Shown: positions 53,408 to 61,367 of the stretch, piece after piece
Numbering within the stretch: position 1 is the stretch's first letter
Layout of the letters: each line of letters begins with the position of its first letter
NCBI RefSeq assembly: GCF_033283405.1
Contig: NZ_JAWMQR010000001.1
Coordinates: 1,281,585-1,345,584, forward strand
Source of the DNA: Halioxenophilus sp033283405
GTDB lineage: Bacteria > Pseudomonadota > Gammaproteobacteria > Pseudomonadales > Cellvibrionaceae
Direction of reading: 5' to 3'
Length of the DNA stretch: 64,000 nt
Translations under genes and position numbers: made by a program
The notes under the pieces: model-generated
What the model was told of the DNA's origin: nothing
The model's database searches: none
Seen by the model: the letters and a program-made list of their open reading frames with translations, nothing else

Positions 53408-55957
53408 GTGACCTTGCTGCCAAAAAAAACCCTACCCGCATTAATTTCAGCGGCGTTACTGCCCGTTGTTGCCAGCCCGATGCTCGCCGTTGCTCAAGAG
53501 ATTGAGACGGTCAACGTTACGGTTGTCAAAGATGAAAACTCCATCATGCCCTCCGGCGATGGCACCAGTTCGTTTGGTTTTGATAAACCGCTGGTAGAGA
53601 CCCCACGCTCCATTTCAGAAGTGAGCGCCGACCTGGTGGAGGCCTATGGTCTTCGCAGTGTTGACGACCTGGTTCGCCTCACGCCCGGGGCCTTTACCAG
53701 CTCCTTTTTTGGTATCGCCGGCGCCATGGATATTCGTGGTGAATCGGCCGATAACTACTACCGTGGCTTCCGCCGTATTGCCAACCCCGGTGCTATAAAA
53801 ACCAATATCCGCGGCGCTCAGAACCTGGAAATTATGCGCGGCCCGGTAACACCTTTATACGGTACCGGCAGCGTCGGTGGGCAGCTCAACTACATACCCA
53901 AATCCGCCAAAACCGATACCACCAAATACATTCGCGAAGCGACCGGTAAACTGAACGCCACCATCGGTACCTACGACCAGAAAATTATCGCCGCCGAAGG
54001 TGGCCTGCCGGTAACCATCGCCGGCAAACAGGGCGGTGTTTACGCCTTTGCCGAGTATGAAAATTCCGGCTCTTTTTACGATGGCTTCGACCATGAAGAC
54101 TTCCTCACCCAGCTCACTTTCGACCTCGACCTGAGCGACAGCCTGGTGTTGGAAGCGGGTATGCAGTGGCAAAAATCGGATGCGGTACAGGTCTCTGGTT
54201 GGAACCGTGTCACCCAGGATTTAATTGATAACGGCACCTACATTACCGGTGCTGCCCCCGTGCGAAATTCCGATAACAGTCTCGGTGCCGACAGATTGTT
54301 GCCTCAGGAGTCAGGTTTTGTAACGGCGGCCGCGCCCTACTTTATCAACTCCTCTTTCTCGGGTGTGGGCACCTTCTGTAGCCCGGCCACGGTCACCGAT
54401 GGTGTCAGCAACTCCAACTACAGTTACAACGGTAATGACATCTTCTGCCCCGGCGTGCCCAACGGCATTGAAAACCGCTACGCCTTGACCAACCCCGGTA
54501 CCGCGCAGATCGACCACGAAACCATCTTTATCGACCCACTCGATTTTGCCGATACCACAGCCGTGACGGCCTATTTGGATCTCACCAAACATTTTGACAG
54601 CGGCGCCAGTTGGAAAAACCAGCTCTTCTACGACTACATGGACCACACCAAGTACCAGAGCTGGGGCTTCACCGCCGACTACCCGGGGGCCGAGGTTGCT
54701 GAGTTCCGCTCCACCTTCAAATTCGACAGCAACAGCGACAGCCTGCAGATGCAACACATCGCCGGCCTATCGGTGCGCTACGAGAACCTCTCGCTCAACC
54801 ACGCCTTCTATGACGAGACCTTCGACTTCCGTGATATCACCGTTGGCGCTACCCCTAACGACCGTATCGACTCAGCCGTAGCAAACCCCTACGCCAACGC
54901 CACCATTTTGTACGATGCCAACGGCAACCCCACCGGTATCAGTGGCACTGTGCGCCGTAACTTCAACGAAGAGCAGGATTCCAAGTTGATGGATACCGGC
55001 CTCTTCTACCTGGCCGATATCAAATACGCGGGCTTCAATCTGTTGGCGGGTGCCCGTTACGACTATTACGATGTCGATGCCGAGAACAACGCCAAGAGCC
55101 TGCTGGGCATTCCCTTTGGTGGCGATGAGTCCGGCACCGACGACGCCATCAGCTGGAACCTGAGCCTCTCCTACCCGTTTGCATCTGGCGTGGTGCCCTA
55201 CCTGACCCTGGCGGAAGCCACTTCGCTCTCCACCAACCAACTGGGCGGCATTATTGTCGGCACCATTAAAAATGGGCAGTTTTTGCAGGACTCTGAGCTG
55301 AGCGAATTCGGTATTAAATACTCAAGCGAAGACCAGCGCATATACGCCGCTCTGGCCTACTTCGACCAGGAGAAAACCTATCGCGATGGCCAAACCGGTG
55401 CCTTGATCGCGGTCTACAGCGATGGTGTGGAGTTTGAAGCCCGCGCCCTGATCACCGATAACTTCTCGCTCACCGCCACCGCCACCCACATCGAAACCAC
55501 CGAAGTGAGTGACGGCGCCCTGGCCGTCATTAACGGTGCCGAGTTCGCCGCCCAAAACGGTTTAGAAGCCTGGCAGGTCTACGGTGGCCGTATCGCCGGT
55601 AACCGTTCCACCTTTATCGGCAGCAACGTCGAACTCGACCGTGGCGGCCTGCCGGACAACACCGTCAGCCTGTACGGCAACTTCACCTACCCCATGGGCA
55701 GCGGTAAGTTGACCTCCAGTGTCGGCTTCAGCTGGGCCGATGAAACCTACACCGACGCCTTCGAAACCGTGCTGTTGCCAGATTACATGGTATGGACCGC
55801 CTCGGTCGGTTTTGTTACCGACAGCTACGAACTGCTGCTGAGCGTGAACAACCTGTTCGACGAGGAGTACTACACCTCGGCCGACCTGTTCGACTCCGTT
55901 GTGGTTAAGCCCTCTGAAGGCCGCACCGCGTCACTTACGGCCAGTTATAAGTTCTAA
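53408..55957 (+). CDS. TonB-dependent receptor (siderophore-receptor-like)
   Basis: The 849-residue outer-membrane protein has a signal peptide (LISAALLPVVASPMLAVAQ), then a plug with VETPRSISEVSADLVEAYGLRSVDDLVRLTPGAF, IRGESADNYYRGFRR and LEIMRGPVTPLYGTGSVGGQLNYIPKSAK. The barrel ends TASLTASYKF with the terminal aromatic residue. The plug resembles FpvA/FhuA-type receptors, so it may import a siderophore or other large ligand. The start is GTG at 53408, with AAAGGA upstream. Two terminators follow. Nearby repeats suggest it may sit on a rearranged segment. Confidence 0.9.
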   Translation: MTLLPKKTLPALISAALLPVVASPMLAVAQEIETVNVTVVKDENSIMPSGDGTSSFGFDKPLVETPRSISEVSADLVEAYGLRSVDDLVRLTPGAFTSSFFGIAGAMDIRGESADNYYRGFRRIANPGAIKTNIRGAQNLEIMRGPVTPLYGTGSVGGQLNYIPKSAKTDTTKYIREATGKLNATIGTYDQKIIAAEGGLPVTIAGKQGGVYAFAEYENSGSFYDGFDHEDFLTQLTFDLDLSDSLVLEAGMQWQKSDAVQVSGWNRVTQDLIDNGTYITGAAPVRNSDNSLGADRLLPQESGFVTAAAPYFINSSFSGVGTFCSPATVTDGVSNSNYSYNGNDIFCPGVPNGIENRYALTNPGTAQIDHETIFIDPLDFADTTAVTAYLDLTKHFDSGASWKNQLFYDYMDHTKYQSWGFTADYPGAEVAEFRSTFKFDSNSDSLQMQHIAGLSVRYENLSLNHAFYDETFDFRDITVGATPNDRIDSAVANPYANATILYDANGNPTGISGTVRRNFNEEQDSKLMDTGLFYLADIKYAGFNLLAGARYDYYDVDAENNAKSLLGIPFGGDESGTDDAISWNLSLSYPFASGVVPYLTLAEATSLSTNQLGGIIVGTIKNGQFLQDSELSEFGIKYSSEDQRIYAALAYFDQEKTYRDGQTGALIAVYSDGVEFEARALITDNFSLTATATHIETTEVSDGALAVINGAEFAAQNGLEAWQVYGGRIAGNRSTFIGSNVELDRGGLPDNTVSLYGNFTYPMGSGKLTSSVGFSWADETYTDAFETVLLPDYMVWTASVGFVTDSYELLLSVNNLFDEEYYTSADLFDSVVVKPSEGRTASLTASYKF

Positions 55958-55966
55958 GCTGGTTTG

Positions 55967-55996
55967 AACCTCCACTTTCTGTGGAGGTTATTTTTT
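55967..55996 (+). terminator. First terminator after the receptor
   Basis: AACCTCCAC and GTGGAGGTT arms with a TTTCT loop are followed by ATTTTTT, 10 bp after the receptor stop. Confidence 0.95.
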
Positions 55997-56010
55997 GCTT
56001 TACCCAATAA

Positions 56011-56039
56011 GCCTCTGATCTATTCAGGGGCTTTTTTTT
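56011..56039 (+). terminator. Second, tandem terminator
   Basis: GCCTCTGA and TCAGGGGC arms (one G-T wobble) with a TCTAT loop are followed by TTTTTTTT. It backs up the first terminator. Confidence 0.9.
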
Positions 56040-56050
56040 GGGGCGGTGGA

Positions 56051-56071
56051 AATAGTGTCAACAGGCCCTAA
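56051..56071. mobile_element. Decayed MITE end
   Basis: This matches the outer part of the right terminal repeat at 53020-53037 with two small differences and ends in CTAA, again a YTAR-type tetranucleotide. No matching other end is clear, so it is a relic of a second copy or of a deletion. Confidence 0.55.
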
Positions 56072-56109
56072 GGCAAGGCTTGACGGAAGGACTTTATGGC
56101 TGAGGATTC

Positions 56110-56151
56110 GAGGATGCAGTTTTGAGGATGCAGTTTTGAGGATGCAGTTTT
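56110..56151. repeat. Three 14-bp tandem repeats
   Basis: Three perfect units GAGGATGCAGTTTT start at 56110, 56124 and 56138; partial units flank them. Just after, GGCCTGGTTGATAAC resembles the MITE left end. Confidence 0.95.
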
Positions 56152-56244
56152 AAGGATAGGGCCTGGTTGATAACCACAGGCAGGCAGACGCTGCCGCATA
56201 ACCCAAAAGACTAGTCCGGCAGCGTTATAAACCGGCAGGCGCAA

Positions 56245-57144
56245 TCAGAAGATCAGCACACTCTTACCACGAGTGTGCCCTTGCAGAATAGAATCGTACG
56301 CCTCTTGCGCATGGGCAAATGGAAATTGCGCACTCACCGGCCACTGGTAACGCCCTTCAGCCACGCCCTCTACCACCTTGGCGAGGTTGGCCGGATTGCG
56401 CTTCACCCAGATCGCCTGAACCCGTGGAGAAAGAACCGGACGGCCGGCAATGGTGCCGAGTTTGCCTGTCGGTTTTACCCGCGCCAGTGACGCTAATGTG
56501 GCCTCATCGTTACCGATCATATCGACTGAGGCATCGAATGGCTCCGGATGTATTTCCGCCAGGCGGTCTATCAGACCCGGGCCATAGGGCACCGGTATGG
56601 CACCGAGAGATTGCAGATAGGCTTGATTGCCTTCTGAGGCCGTCGCCACCACATCAATGCCAAGTTCTCTTGCGATCTGAACGGTAATAGAACCAACACC
56701 GCCCGATGCACCATGCACCAACAGAGAAGAGACGGGCCCAATCTCCTGCAGGATGGTCATGGCCGTCTGTGCTGCACCCGCCAAGGACCCCGCTACCGAC
56801 CAGGCGATATTGGCCGGGCGGGCAATCAAATTGGCCACCGGCACATCAATAACCGTGGCGTGAGTAAAGCCGGCACCAGAACCCAACACCTCGTCGCCGA
56901 TAGCCCAGCCGTCAGTACCAGGCGGCAGATCGACAATCACGCCGGCAAACTCGGTACCGAAGGTGAGTGGCAGCGGCGCATGGCGGAATTCGCCGGTCAT
57001 GCGGCGGGCATCAATGGGGTTTATACCCGCCGCACGCACCTCAATACGAGCCATGCCCGCGCCCAAGCTTGGCAGTTCGCTCTCAGCAAACGCCAACACA
57101 GCAGACTGGCCATATTCCCGGGCGATTAATATTGTGCTTTTCAT
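56245..57144 (-). CDS. NADP-dependent quinone-oxidoreductase-like MDR protein
   Basis: The 299-residue protein has the zinc-free MDR pattern: ARIEVRAAGINPIDARRMTGEF, LPLTFGTEFAGVIVDLPPG, then SSLLVHGASGGVGSITVQIARELGIDVVATASEGNQAYLQSLGA (nucleotide motif G-A-S-G-G-V-G). ATG at 57144 is used; the frame opens at TTG six codons earlier. It lies 37 bp after the FMN-reductase-like gene and probably shares its promoter, regulated by the LysR gene. Confidence 0.88.
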   Translation of the reverse strand: MKSTILIAREYGQSAVLAFAESELPSLGAGMARIEVRAAGINPIDARRMTGEFRHAPLPLTFGTEFAGVIVDLPPGTDGWAIGDEVLGSGAGFTHATVIDVPVANLIARPANIAWSVAGSLAGAAQTAMTILQEIGPVSSLLVHGASGGVGSITVQIARELGIDVVATASEGNQAYLQSLGAIPVPYGPGLIDRLAEIHPEPFDASVDMIGNDEATLASLARVKPTGKLGTIAGRPVLSPRVQAIWVKRNPANLAKVVEGVAEGRYQWPVSAQFPFAHAQEAYDSILQGHTRGKSVLIF

Positions 57145-57181
57145 ACTCTGAACTCTAGTCAAGCAATTGCGCTACCGGCGC

Positions 57182-57766
57182 TCAGGCAGTGACGGTGTTA
57201 GTCTCGTCGGCGATTGCGCTCGCACTATCGGCGGCGTCGGCCAGTTGCTGCATAAGGTTGCTGAGCTCGGTCGCTAAAGCTTCTTCTTTTACTACGCCGG
57301 TGGCAGCGTCAAAGTTGTCGTAAAAGCTCGGTACCGAAAGTGTTCCCACCACCTTGCCATTGAAGTAGACGGAGGAGTCGGCGGCACCTTTAAGAACACT
57401 GGCGGCACCGCCAGGGCCAGGGCTGGTAGCCAGCATCACCATGGGTTTGCCTTGGAAAACCTGCATGCTGATACGCGATGCCCAGTCGAAGATATTCTTG
57501 TAAGCAACCGTGTAGGAACCGTTATGCTCGGCAAACGAGATGACGATGGCATCACTGGCAGTGATCTTGTTGAAGAATGCGTGCGCCGCCTCGGGCACAC
57601 CCACTTCGGCCTCTTTGTCCTCGCTGAACAGTGGCATTTCGAAATCGTTGAGATCGATGATCTCAATCTCGTGCGCTGCGGAGTTGATCAAGCTGGTTGC
57701 GTATTTGACCAATTGTTTGTTGATCGACTTGCTACTGCTGGTTGCTGCAAATGCCAGGACCTTCAT
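57182..57766 (-). CDS. NADPH-dependent FMN reductase-family flavoprotein
   Basis: The 194-residue protein starts MKVLAFAATSSSKSINKQLVKYA, the FMN phosphate-binding loop of this flavodoxin-like family, and has FAEHNGSYTVAYKNIFDWASR and GKPMVMLATSPGPGG further on. It would reduce FMN or quinones. ATG 57766 is chosen, as GAGGA lies 8 bases before it; the frame is open 23 codons further. It is first of a pair with the MDR gene and divergent from the LysR gene. Confidence 0.88.
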   Translation of the reverse strand: MKVLAFAATSSSKSINKQLVKYATSLINSAAHEIEIIDLNDFEMPLFSEDKEAEVGVPEAAHAFFNKITASDAIVISFAEHNGSYTVAYKNIFDWASRISMQVFQGKPMVMLATSPGPGGAASVLKGAADSSVYFNGKVVGTLSVPSFYDNFDAATGVVKEEALATELSNLMQQLADAADSASAIADETNTVTA

Positions 57767-57895
57767 AGTGCTATCCTCGTTTCTAGTCGGTTGAAGTGGG
57801 GCTTCTTTAGTTGAAACAGGATATATTGTTGCCAATTGTTGATAAATGCGTATTATGGAAAATCATTGTTTCCATATACGGCTCAATAGACCATC

Positions 57896-58831
57896 TTGAA
57901 GACCAAAATCATCAACGCCGAGCTATTGGATGGAGTCGCAGTCTTTGTTGCCGTGGTTAACAGCGGCTCGTTCAAGGTCGCAGCGGAATCCCTCAGGCAC
58001 TCTACCTCGTACGTCAGTAAAGAGGTGACCCGGCTGGAAAAGCGCCTTGGCAGCCGTTTGCTGAACCGCACCACCCGCACCATCAGCCTGACGGATGCCG
58101 GCAAGGCCTACTACGAACGCTGCCAGCAGATCGTCATTGATGCCGAGAACGCCAGCCGCTCGGTCAGTAGCCTACAGGAAGAACCTCGCGGCCTGCTGCG
58201 AGTAAACGCCCCCATCAGTTTTGGCTCACGGTTTCTGCTTGACCACTTCTCAAAATTTCTGCATCGCTATCCCGAAGTTAATCTGGAAATCGAATTCAAC
58301 GACCGCAAGATTGATGTCGTGGCTGAAGGTTATGATGTGGTGATACGGGTTGGTAACGTTAAAGATTCAAACCTGGTGGCACGGGCGTTTGCCCAATCAA
58401 AATCGGTGATTGTTGCCTCGCCAGACTATTTGCATCGGCACGGTACACCGATGACGGCATCAGCACTGGCGCAGCACCACTGTATCGCCTATTCACTGGC
58501 CCCCAACCCACTACTCTGGGAACTCAGAAAAGGCGATGAAAATCTGCAGGTAAAACTAGCAGCGCGCGCCCAGTGTAATAATGCGGAACTGATGGTGGCC
58601 CTGGCTTGCGATGGTATTGGTATTGCGAACATGCCCTTGTTCACCTGCGAAAAGGAGCTGGCAGAAGGCAAGTTAACCATTATTTTGGACGATTACGAAC
58701 AACCGGAATACGGTGTGTTTGCAGTCTACCCACACCGGCAGTATCTAACCGCTAAAGTGCGGGTGTTTGTCGATTATCTTGTTGAGAGTTTTGGGGAGAG
58801 TGGTTTACCCCAGAAACAACCGACAAAATAA
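57896..58831 (+). CDS. LysR-family transcriptional regulator
   Basis: The 311-residue protein has the LysR helix-turn-helix (VFVAVVNSGSFKVAAESLRHSTSYVSKEVTRLEKRLGSRLLNRTTRTISLTDAGKAYYERC) and the periplasmic-binding-like effector domain (PRGLLRVNAPISFGSRFLLDHF). It starts at TTG 57896. It is divergent from the FMN-reductase/MDR pair, the typical arrangement for LysR control of a neighbouring operon, probably in response to quinone or redox stress. Confidence 0.92.
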   Translation: MKTKIINAELLDGVAVFVAVVNSGSFKVAAESLRHSTSYVSKEVTRLEKRLGSRLLNRTTRTISLTDAGKAYYERCQQIVIDAENASRSVSSLQEEPRGLLRVNAPISFGSRFLLDHFSKFLHRYPEVNLEIEFNDRKIDVVAEGYDVVIRVGNVKDSNLVARAFAQSKSVIVASPDYLHRHGTPMTASALAQHHCIAYSLAPNPLLWELRKGDENLQVKLAARAQCNNAELMVALACDGIGIANMPLFTCEKELAEGKLTIILDDYEQPEYGVFAVYPHRQYLTAKVRVFVDYLVESFGESGLPQKQPTK

Positions 58832-59003
58832 CCCAGTTACCAACACCGTTATCCCTTCGAATATCGACGGTCCAACCTGGTTACCTGAAAAGAAATTGCT
58901 ACTACTTTTTATTGTTTTTCCCTTACCAGTTTTAAAGCAGCTTGCAAAACCTTTAGCTCAGCGGTTGTGCGCCAATTGCCAATTGCCCACGCAAAAGAAA
59001 ACA

Positions 59004-59079
59004 CACCTAACATTGAATACAACGAATTGGGATCCTTTGCTCTAAACCAATGCCGATAAGGGAATGTATCAGGTTAAAG
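59004..59079 (-). repeat. attC-like recombination site (candidate)
   Basis: Read on the minus strand, it begins at the stop of the small gene upstream (TTTAACC), has TGATACA answered by TGTATTCA, and ends CAATGTTAGGT with a GTTRRRY core. Only the outer boxes pair well, so it is the weakest full-length site. Confidence 0.4.
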
Positions 59080-59193
59080 CGGTAACGAAATAAGCCAAGC
59101 ACCAAGCAGTAAGGCAACCCACTTTGAGAACTGGTGTTTTCTATCCATTTTTGAGATCTGAATTTCTAACTCTTCCATATTCATCACTACCAT
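59074..59193 (-). CDS. Small membrane peptide of a cassette (39 aa)
   Basis: A 39-codon frame runs from ATG 59193 to TAA 59074. The N-terminal half is charged (MNMEELEIQISKMDRK) and the C-terminal half is one hydrophobic segment (WVALLLGAWLISLPL). Other ATGs in frame lie at 59184 and 59178. The stop codon lies inside the attC-like site, as in other genes of this array. The family is unknown, and expression is uncertain because the ribosome site is weak. Confidence 0.45.
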   Translation of the reverse strand: MVVMNMEELEIQISKMDRKHQFSKWVALLLGAWLISLPL

Positions 59194-59223
59194 ATTTTCT
59201 TGGGTAACACTAAATTGTGGGGC

Positions 59224-59262
59224 GCTCGGAATAACGCCGCCAGCATTGCTGGCATGGTTATG
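59224..59262 (-). repeat. Short attC-like hairpin
   Basis: On the minus strand CATAACC and GGCGTTAT boxes flank a perfect GCCAGC-AAT-GCTGGC hairpin. The stop codon of the next gene (TAA, 59258) lies in the first box. At about 36 bp it is shorter than known attC sites. Confidence 0.4.
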
Positions 59263-59542
59263 AATGAATTACTTTGATAGTTGCGCATTTAAACTGAAAA
59301 TAAATTACAAAACTAAACCATACTGAGAGCACCACCCAATAGACAATGCTTTCGTAGTTTCTTGCCACCAACATGCCAAGTACAGACGAAATAATGCAGA
59401 TCAAAAATTGACATCCCAACCCCACACCGCGTCCGACCTGTAATTTAGTATTACAAACCGGACAGCATATCGATTTGTCCTTCGCCGGGATAAGTATCAG
59501 CTTCGTCGCTATTGAATTTTTACATTCCGGACAATTAATCAC
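59258..59542 (-). CDS. Zinc-ribbon plus two-helix membrane protein (cassette gene)
   Basis: The 94-residue protein starts CPECKNS and has CPVCNTKLQVG, a C-x2-C/C-x2-C zinc ribbon, then two hydrophobic helices (FLICIISSVLGMLVA, SIVYWVVLSVWFSFVIYF). The start is GTG at 59542. The gene is AT-rich, lies between two attC-like sites and ends inside one of them, so it is probably an integron cassette gene. Function is unknown. Confidence 0.65.
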   Translation of the reverse strand: MINCPECKNSIATKLILIPAKDKSICCPVCNTKLQVGRGVGLGCQFLICIISSVLGMLVARNYESIVYWVVLSVWFSFVIYFQFKCATIKVIHS

Positions 59543-59559
59543 TGTGATTCTCTACATGT

Positions 59560-59617
59560 TCAAAGCCGCAATTTGCGGTGAGTGGACCGAACCCGAAACA
59601 TTGCTTTGTTAGGCATG
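59560..59617 (-). repeat. Degenerate attC-like site
   Basis: On the minus strand GCCTAACAAAGC opens the site and GCTTTG closes the inner stem, with a CCGCAA/TTGCGG hairpin inside. The final core is changed (GAACATG in place of GTTRRRY), so it is probably inactive. Confidence 0.45.
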
Positions 59618-59618
59618 C

Positions 59619-59699
59619 TCAACCCGCAAACACATCACCATACCAAAACTCCGCAGTACCTATATTGTAAAATGAATCCATAACTGATTTTCTAAACTT
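59619..59699 (-). pseudogene. 3' remnant of a cassette gene cut by the RAYT segment
   Basis: A reading frame ends TAEFWYGDVFAG and a TGA at 59619, just before an attC-like site, as cassette genes do. It is open only to 59699, where the 114-bp repeat preceding the transposase gene begins. A 20-codon frame from ATG 59681 is the most that could be translated. It looks like the tail of a gene interrupted by insertion. Confidence 0.4.
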
Positions 59700-59744
59700 A
59701 GGTTACCTAGACACCCATATTAACGCTTGCAACCAACCCCATAA

Positions 59745-59764
59745 TACTGTACATATAATCAGTA
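59745..59764. promoter_or_regulatory. LexA (SOS) box-like site, first copy
   Basis: TACTGTACATATAATCAGTA fits CTGT-N8-ACAG with one mismatch (TCAG). It is in the first unit of the 114-bp repeat and also contains TATAAT. Confidence 0.5.
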
Positions 59765-59858
59765 TCCCAATCCCCAGCTAAACGCAGACTGTTACCATGC
59801 CCAAAGCACGCAACGGTTACCTAGACACCCATCTTAACGCTTGCAACCAACCCCACAA

Positions 59859-59878
59859 TACTGTACATATAATCAGTA
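59859..59878. promoter_or_regulatory. LexA (SOS) box-like site, second copy
   Basis: The same 20 bp recur 33 bp before the transposase ATG at 59911 and overlap a TATAAT element, which suits repression by LexA and induction on DNA damage. Confidence 0.55.
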
Positions 59879-59910
59879 TCCCAATCCCCAGCTAAACGCA
59901 GACTGTTACC

Positions 59911-60888
59911 ATGCCCAAAGCACGCTACCGTCAAATGTCTTTAGATGTCACGCCCTACTATCACTGCACCTCACGCTGCGTGCGGCGGGCGTTTTTGTGT
60001 GGGGTCGATGGCTTTACTGGTAAATCCTACGAGCACCGTCGCCAATGGGTGGAGGATCGCATTTTACTCCTGGCAGAAGCCTTTGCTATTGATGTCTGTG
60101 CATATGCCGTAATGAGCAATCACCTACACCTGGTATTGCACGTTAATAAGGCTTTGGCCGAGTCACTGACGCCACTTCAGGTGGTCGAACGCTGGCACCG
60201 ATTATACAAAGGCACTTTGCTTACTCAACGGTTTTTATCCGGTGAAGGAATGTCTATGGCTGAGCAGGATGCTGTGGACATAAAAATTGCCCTGTGGCGC
60301 AAGCAGTTGATGGACATCAGTTGGTTCATGCGAGCACTAAATGAACCCATCGCCCGTCAGGCCAACGCCGAGGACCAGTGTACCGGCAAATTCTGGGAAG
60401 CTCGCTACACCTCTCAAGCTTTGCTGGATGAAACCGCACTGCTCGCCTGTATGGCGTATGTGGACTTGAATCCGATCCGTGCGATGCTTGCCGAAACTCC
60501 TGAAACCTCTGATCACACATCTATCAAATTGCGACTGGGTATTTTACAAGCCCATGGCCAACACCCCCCGCAACTAGCTCCATTTGTGGGTGGCCAACGT
60601 CAAGACCACAACACTGGACTTGCCTTTGAACTCAAAGATTATTTGGAGTTGGTTGACTGGACCGGGCGTGCCGTTCGTACTGATAAACGAGGGGCCATAA
60701 ATCAATCCCTGCCGCCTATTCTGGAACGCTTACAAATACCAGCTCACAGATGGCTGAAGCTATCCACTTTATTCAAACGCCAAGGTAAATCCTTAGTCGG
60801 CCCGTCACTCAAAGTCCGTCTTGCGGCTGAATGTTTGGGTTACCAACGCGCTCCGGGATTGGGTTCTGCACTTTTGTATTTCCCGTAA
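59911..60888 (+). CDS. RAYT / Y1 (IS200-like HUH) transposase
   Basis: The 325-residue protein has the Y1 transposase layout: YYHCTSRCVRRAFLCG near the start, the HUH metal motif in AYAVMSNHLHLVLHV (H71-L-H73), and GKFWEARYTSQALLDETALLACMAYVDLNPIRAML, whose Tyr in the Y-x-x-L-N-P segment is the likely nucleophile. It is longer than IS200 TnpA, as in REP-associated transposases. It is the only plus-strand gene in the array. Its promoter holds a LexA-like box. No flanking REP palindromes were recognised. Confidence 0.85.
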   Translation: MPKARYRQMSLDVTPYYHCTSRCVRRAFLCGVDGFTGKSYEHRRQWVEDRILLLAEAFAIDVCAYAVMSNHLHLVLHVNKALAESLTPLQVVERWHRLYKGTLLTQRFLSGEGMSMAEQDAVDIKIALWRKQLMDISWFMRALNEPIARQANAEDQCTGKFWEARYTSQALLDETALLACMAYVDLNPIRAMLAETPETSDHTSIKLRLGILQAHGQHPPQLAPFVGGQRQDHNTGLAFELKDYLELVDWTGRAVRTDKRGAINQSLPPILERLQIPAHRWLKLSTLFKRQGKSLVGPSLKVRLAAECLGYQRAPGLGSALLYFP

Positions 60889-61086
60889 CTCTGATTTTTA
60901 TCAGTACCATTGATAGCTAGCTACATCAGCCGGCCTCTTCTCGCCTACCGCCTGCGACATCATCGAAACAAGCCGGAAACGATAGCCTTTCGATCGATTT
61001 TACCGTGAAATACCTTCAATAATTTTCGATAATTCTCGCCATTTGTATCTGCTGTCGAAAAAAATCGTATTTCTATATTTTCCCTT

Positions 61087-61236
61087 CTAAAGTGGGTGTC
61101 TTATTAATTTTTTTTCCCAAGGCCAAGTATCGTTTTGCCTTTTTATAGAAACCATCATCATCGTTCTAAGTTTATTAGAATAATATAGTCGTCTTATATG
61201 TTCTTGTTTAAAATAGTGATCACTTGGACTTGCCAT
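61087..61236 (-). CDS. Small cassette gene (49 aa)
   Basis: A 49-codon frame from ATG 61236 to TAG 61087 is preceded by AAGGA at a suitable distance. It lies immediately inside the attC at 61252-61367, in the position of a cassette gene. The peptide is basic and aromatic (EHIRRLYYSNKLRTMMMV, then NDTWPWEKKLI). It has no membrane segment. The family is unknown; no attC was found on its 3' side, so it may be the array end or a cassette that lost its site. Confidence 0.5.
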   Translation of the reverse strand: MASPSDHYFKQEHIRRLYYSNKLRTMMMVSIKRQNDTWPWEKKLIRHPL

Positions 61237-61251
61237 TATTTTCCTTTTTCA

Positions 61252-61367
61252 TATAACGCCTTTGTCAGTGGACCAGTGTAGCGGAGGAAATTTTATGGTA
61301 AAAAGAGCGAAGCGATACCATAAAATTTACAGAGCGTAACTGGTTCCACTGCACCAACTTGTTATGC
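61252..61367 (-). repeat. attC site
   Basis: On the minus strand the site runs from GCATAACAAG to AAGGCGTTATAT. ACCAGT and ACTGGT, and TTTTATGGTA and TACCATAAAA, pair as inner arms, giving a long imperfect hairpin of about 116 bp. The stop codon of the upstream cassette gene is in its first box. Confidence 0.75.

Larger units (their letters stand above)
59701..59928 (+). repeat. 114-bp direct repeat carrying promoter and start of the transposase
   Basis: Copies 59701-59814 and 59815-59928 differ at only a few positions. Each holds a LexA-like box and the ATG with the first codons (Met-Pro-Lys-Ala-Arg) of the transposase gene. In the first copy the ATG at 59797 opens a frame of about 32 codons that stops at TAA in the second copy. 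The period, 114, is a multiple of three. Confidence 0.95.

Noticed and set aside
56110..56151. Iteron-type origin from 14-bp repeats
   Set aside because: Only three units, no replication protein gene, and the setting is chromosomal; simple tandem duplication is enough.
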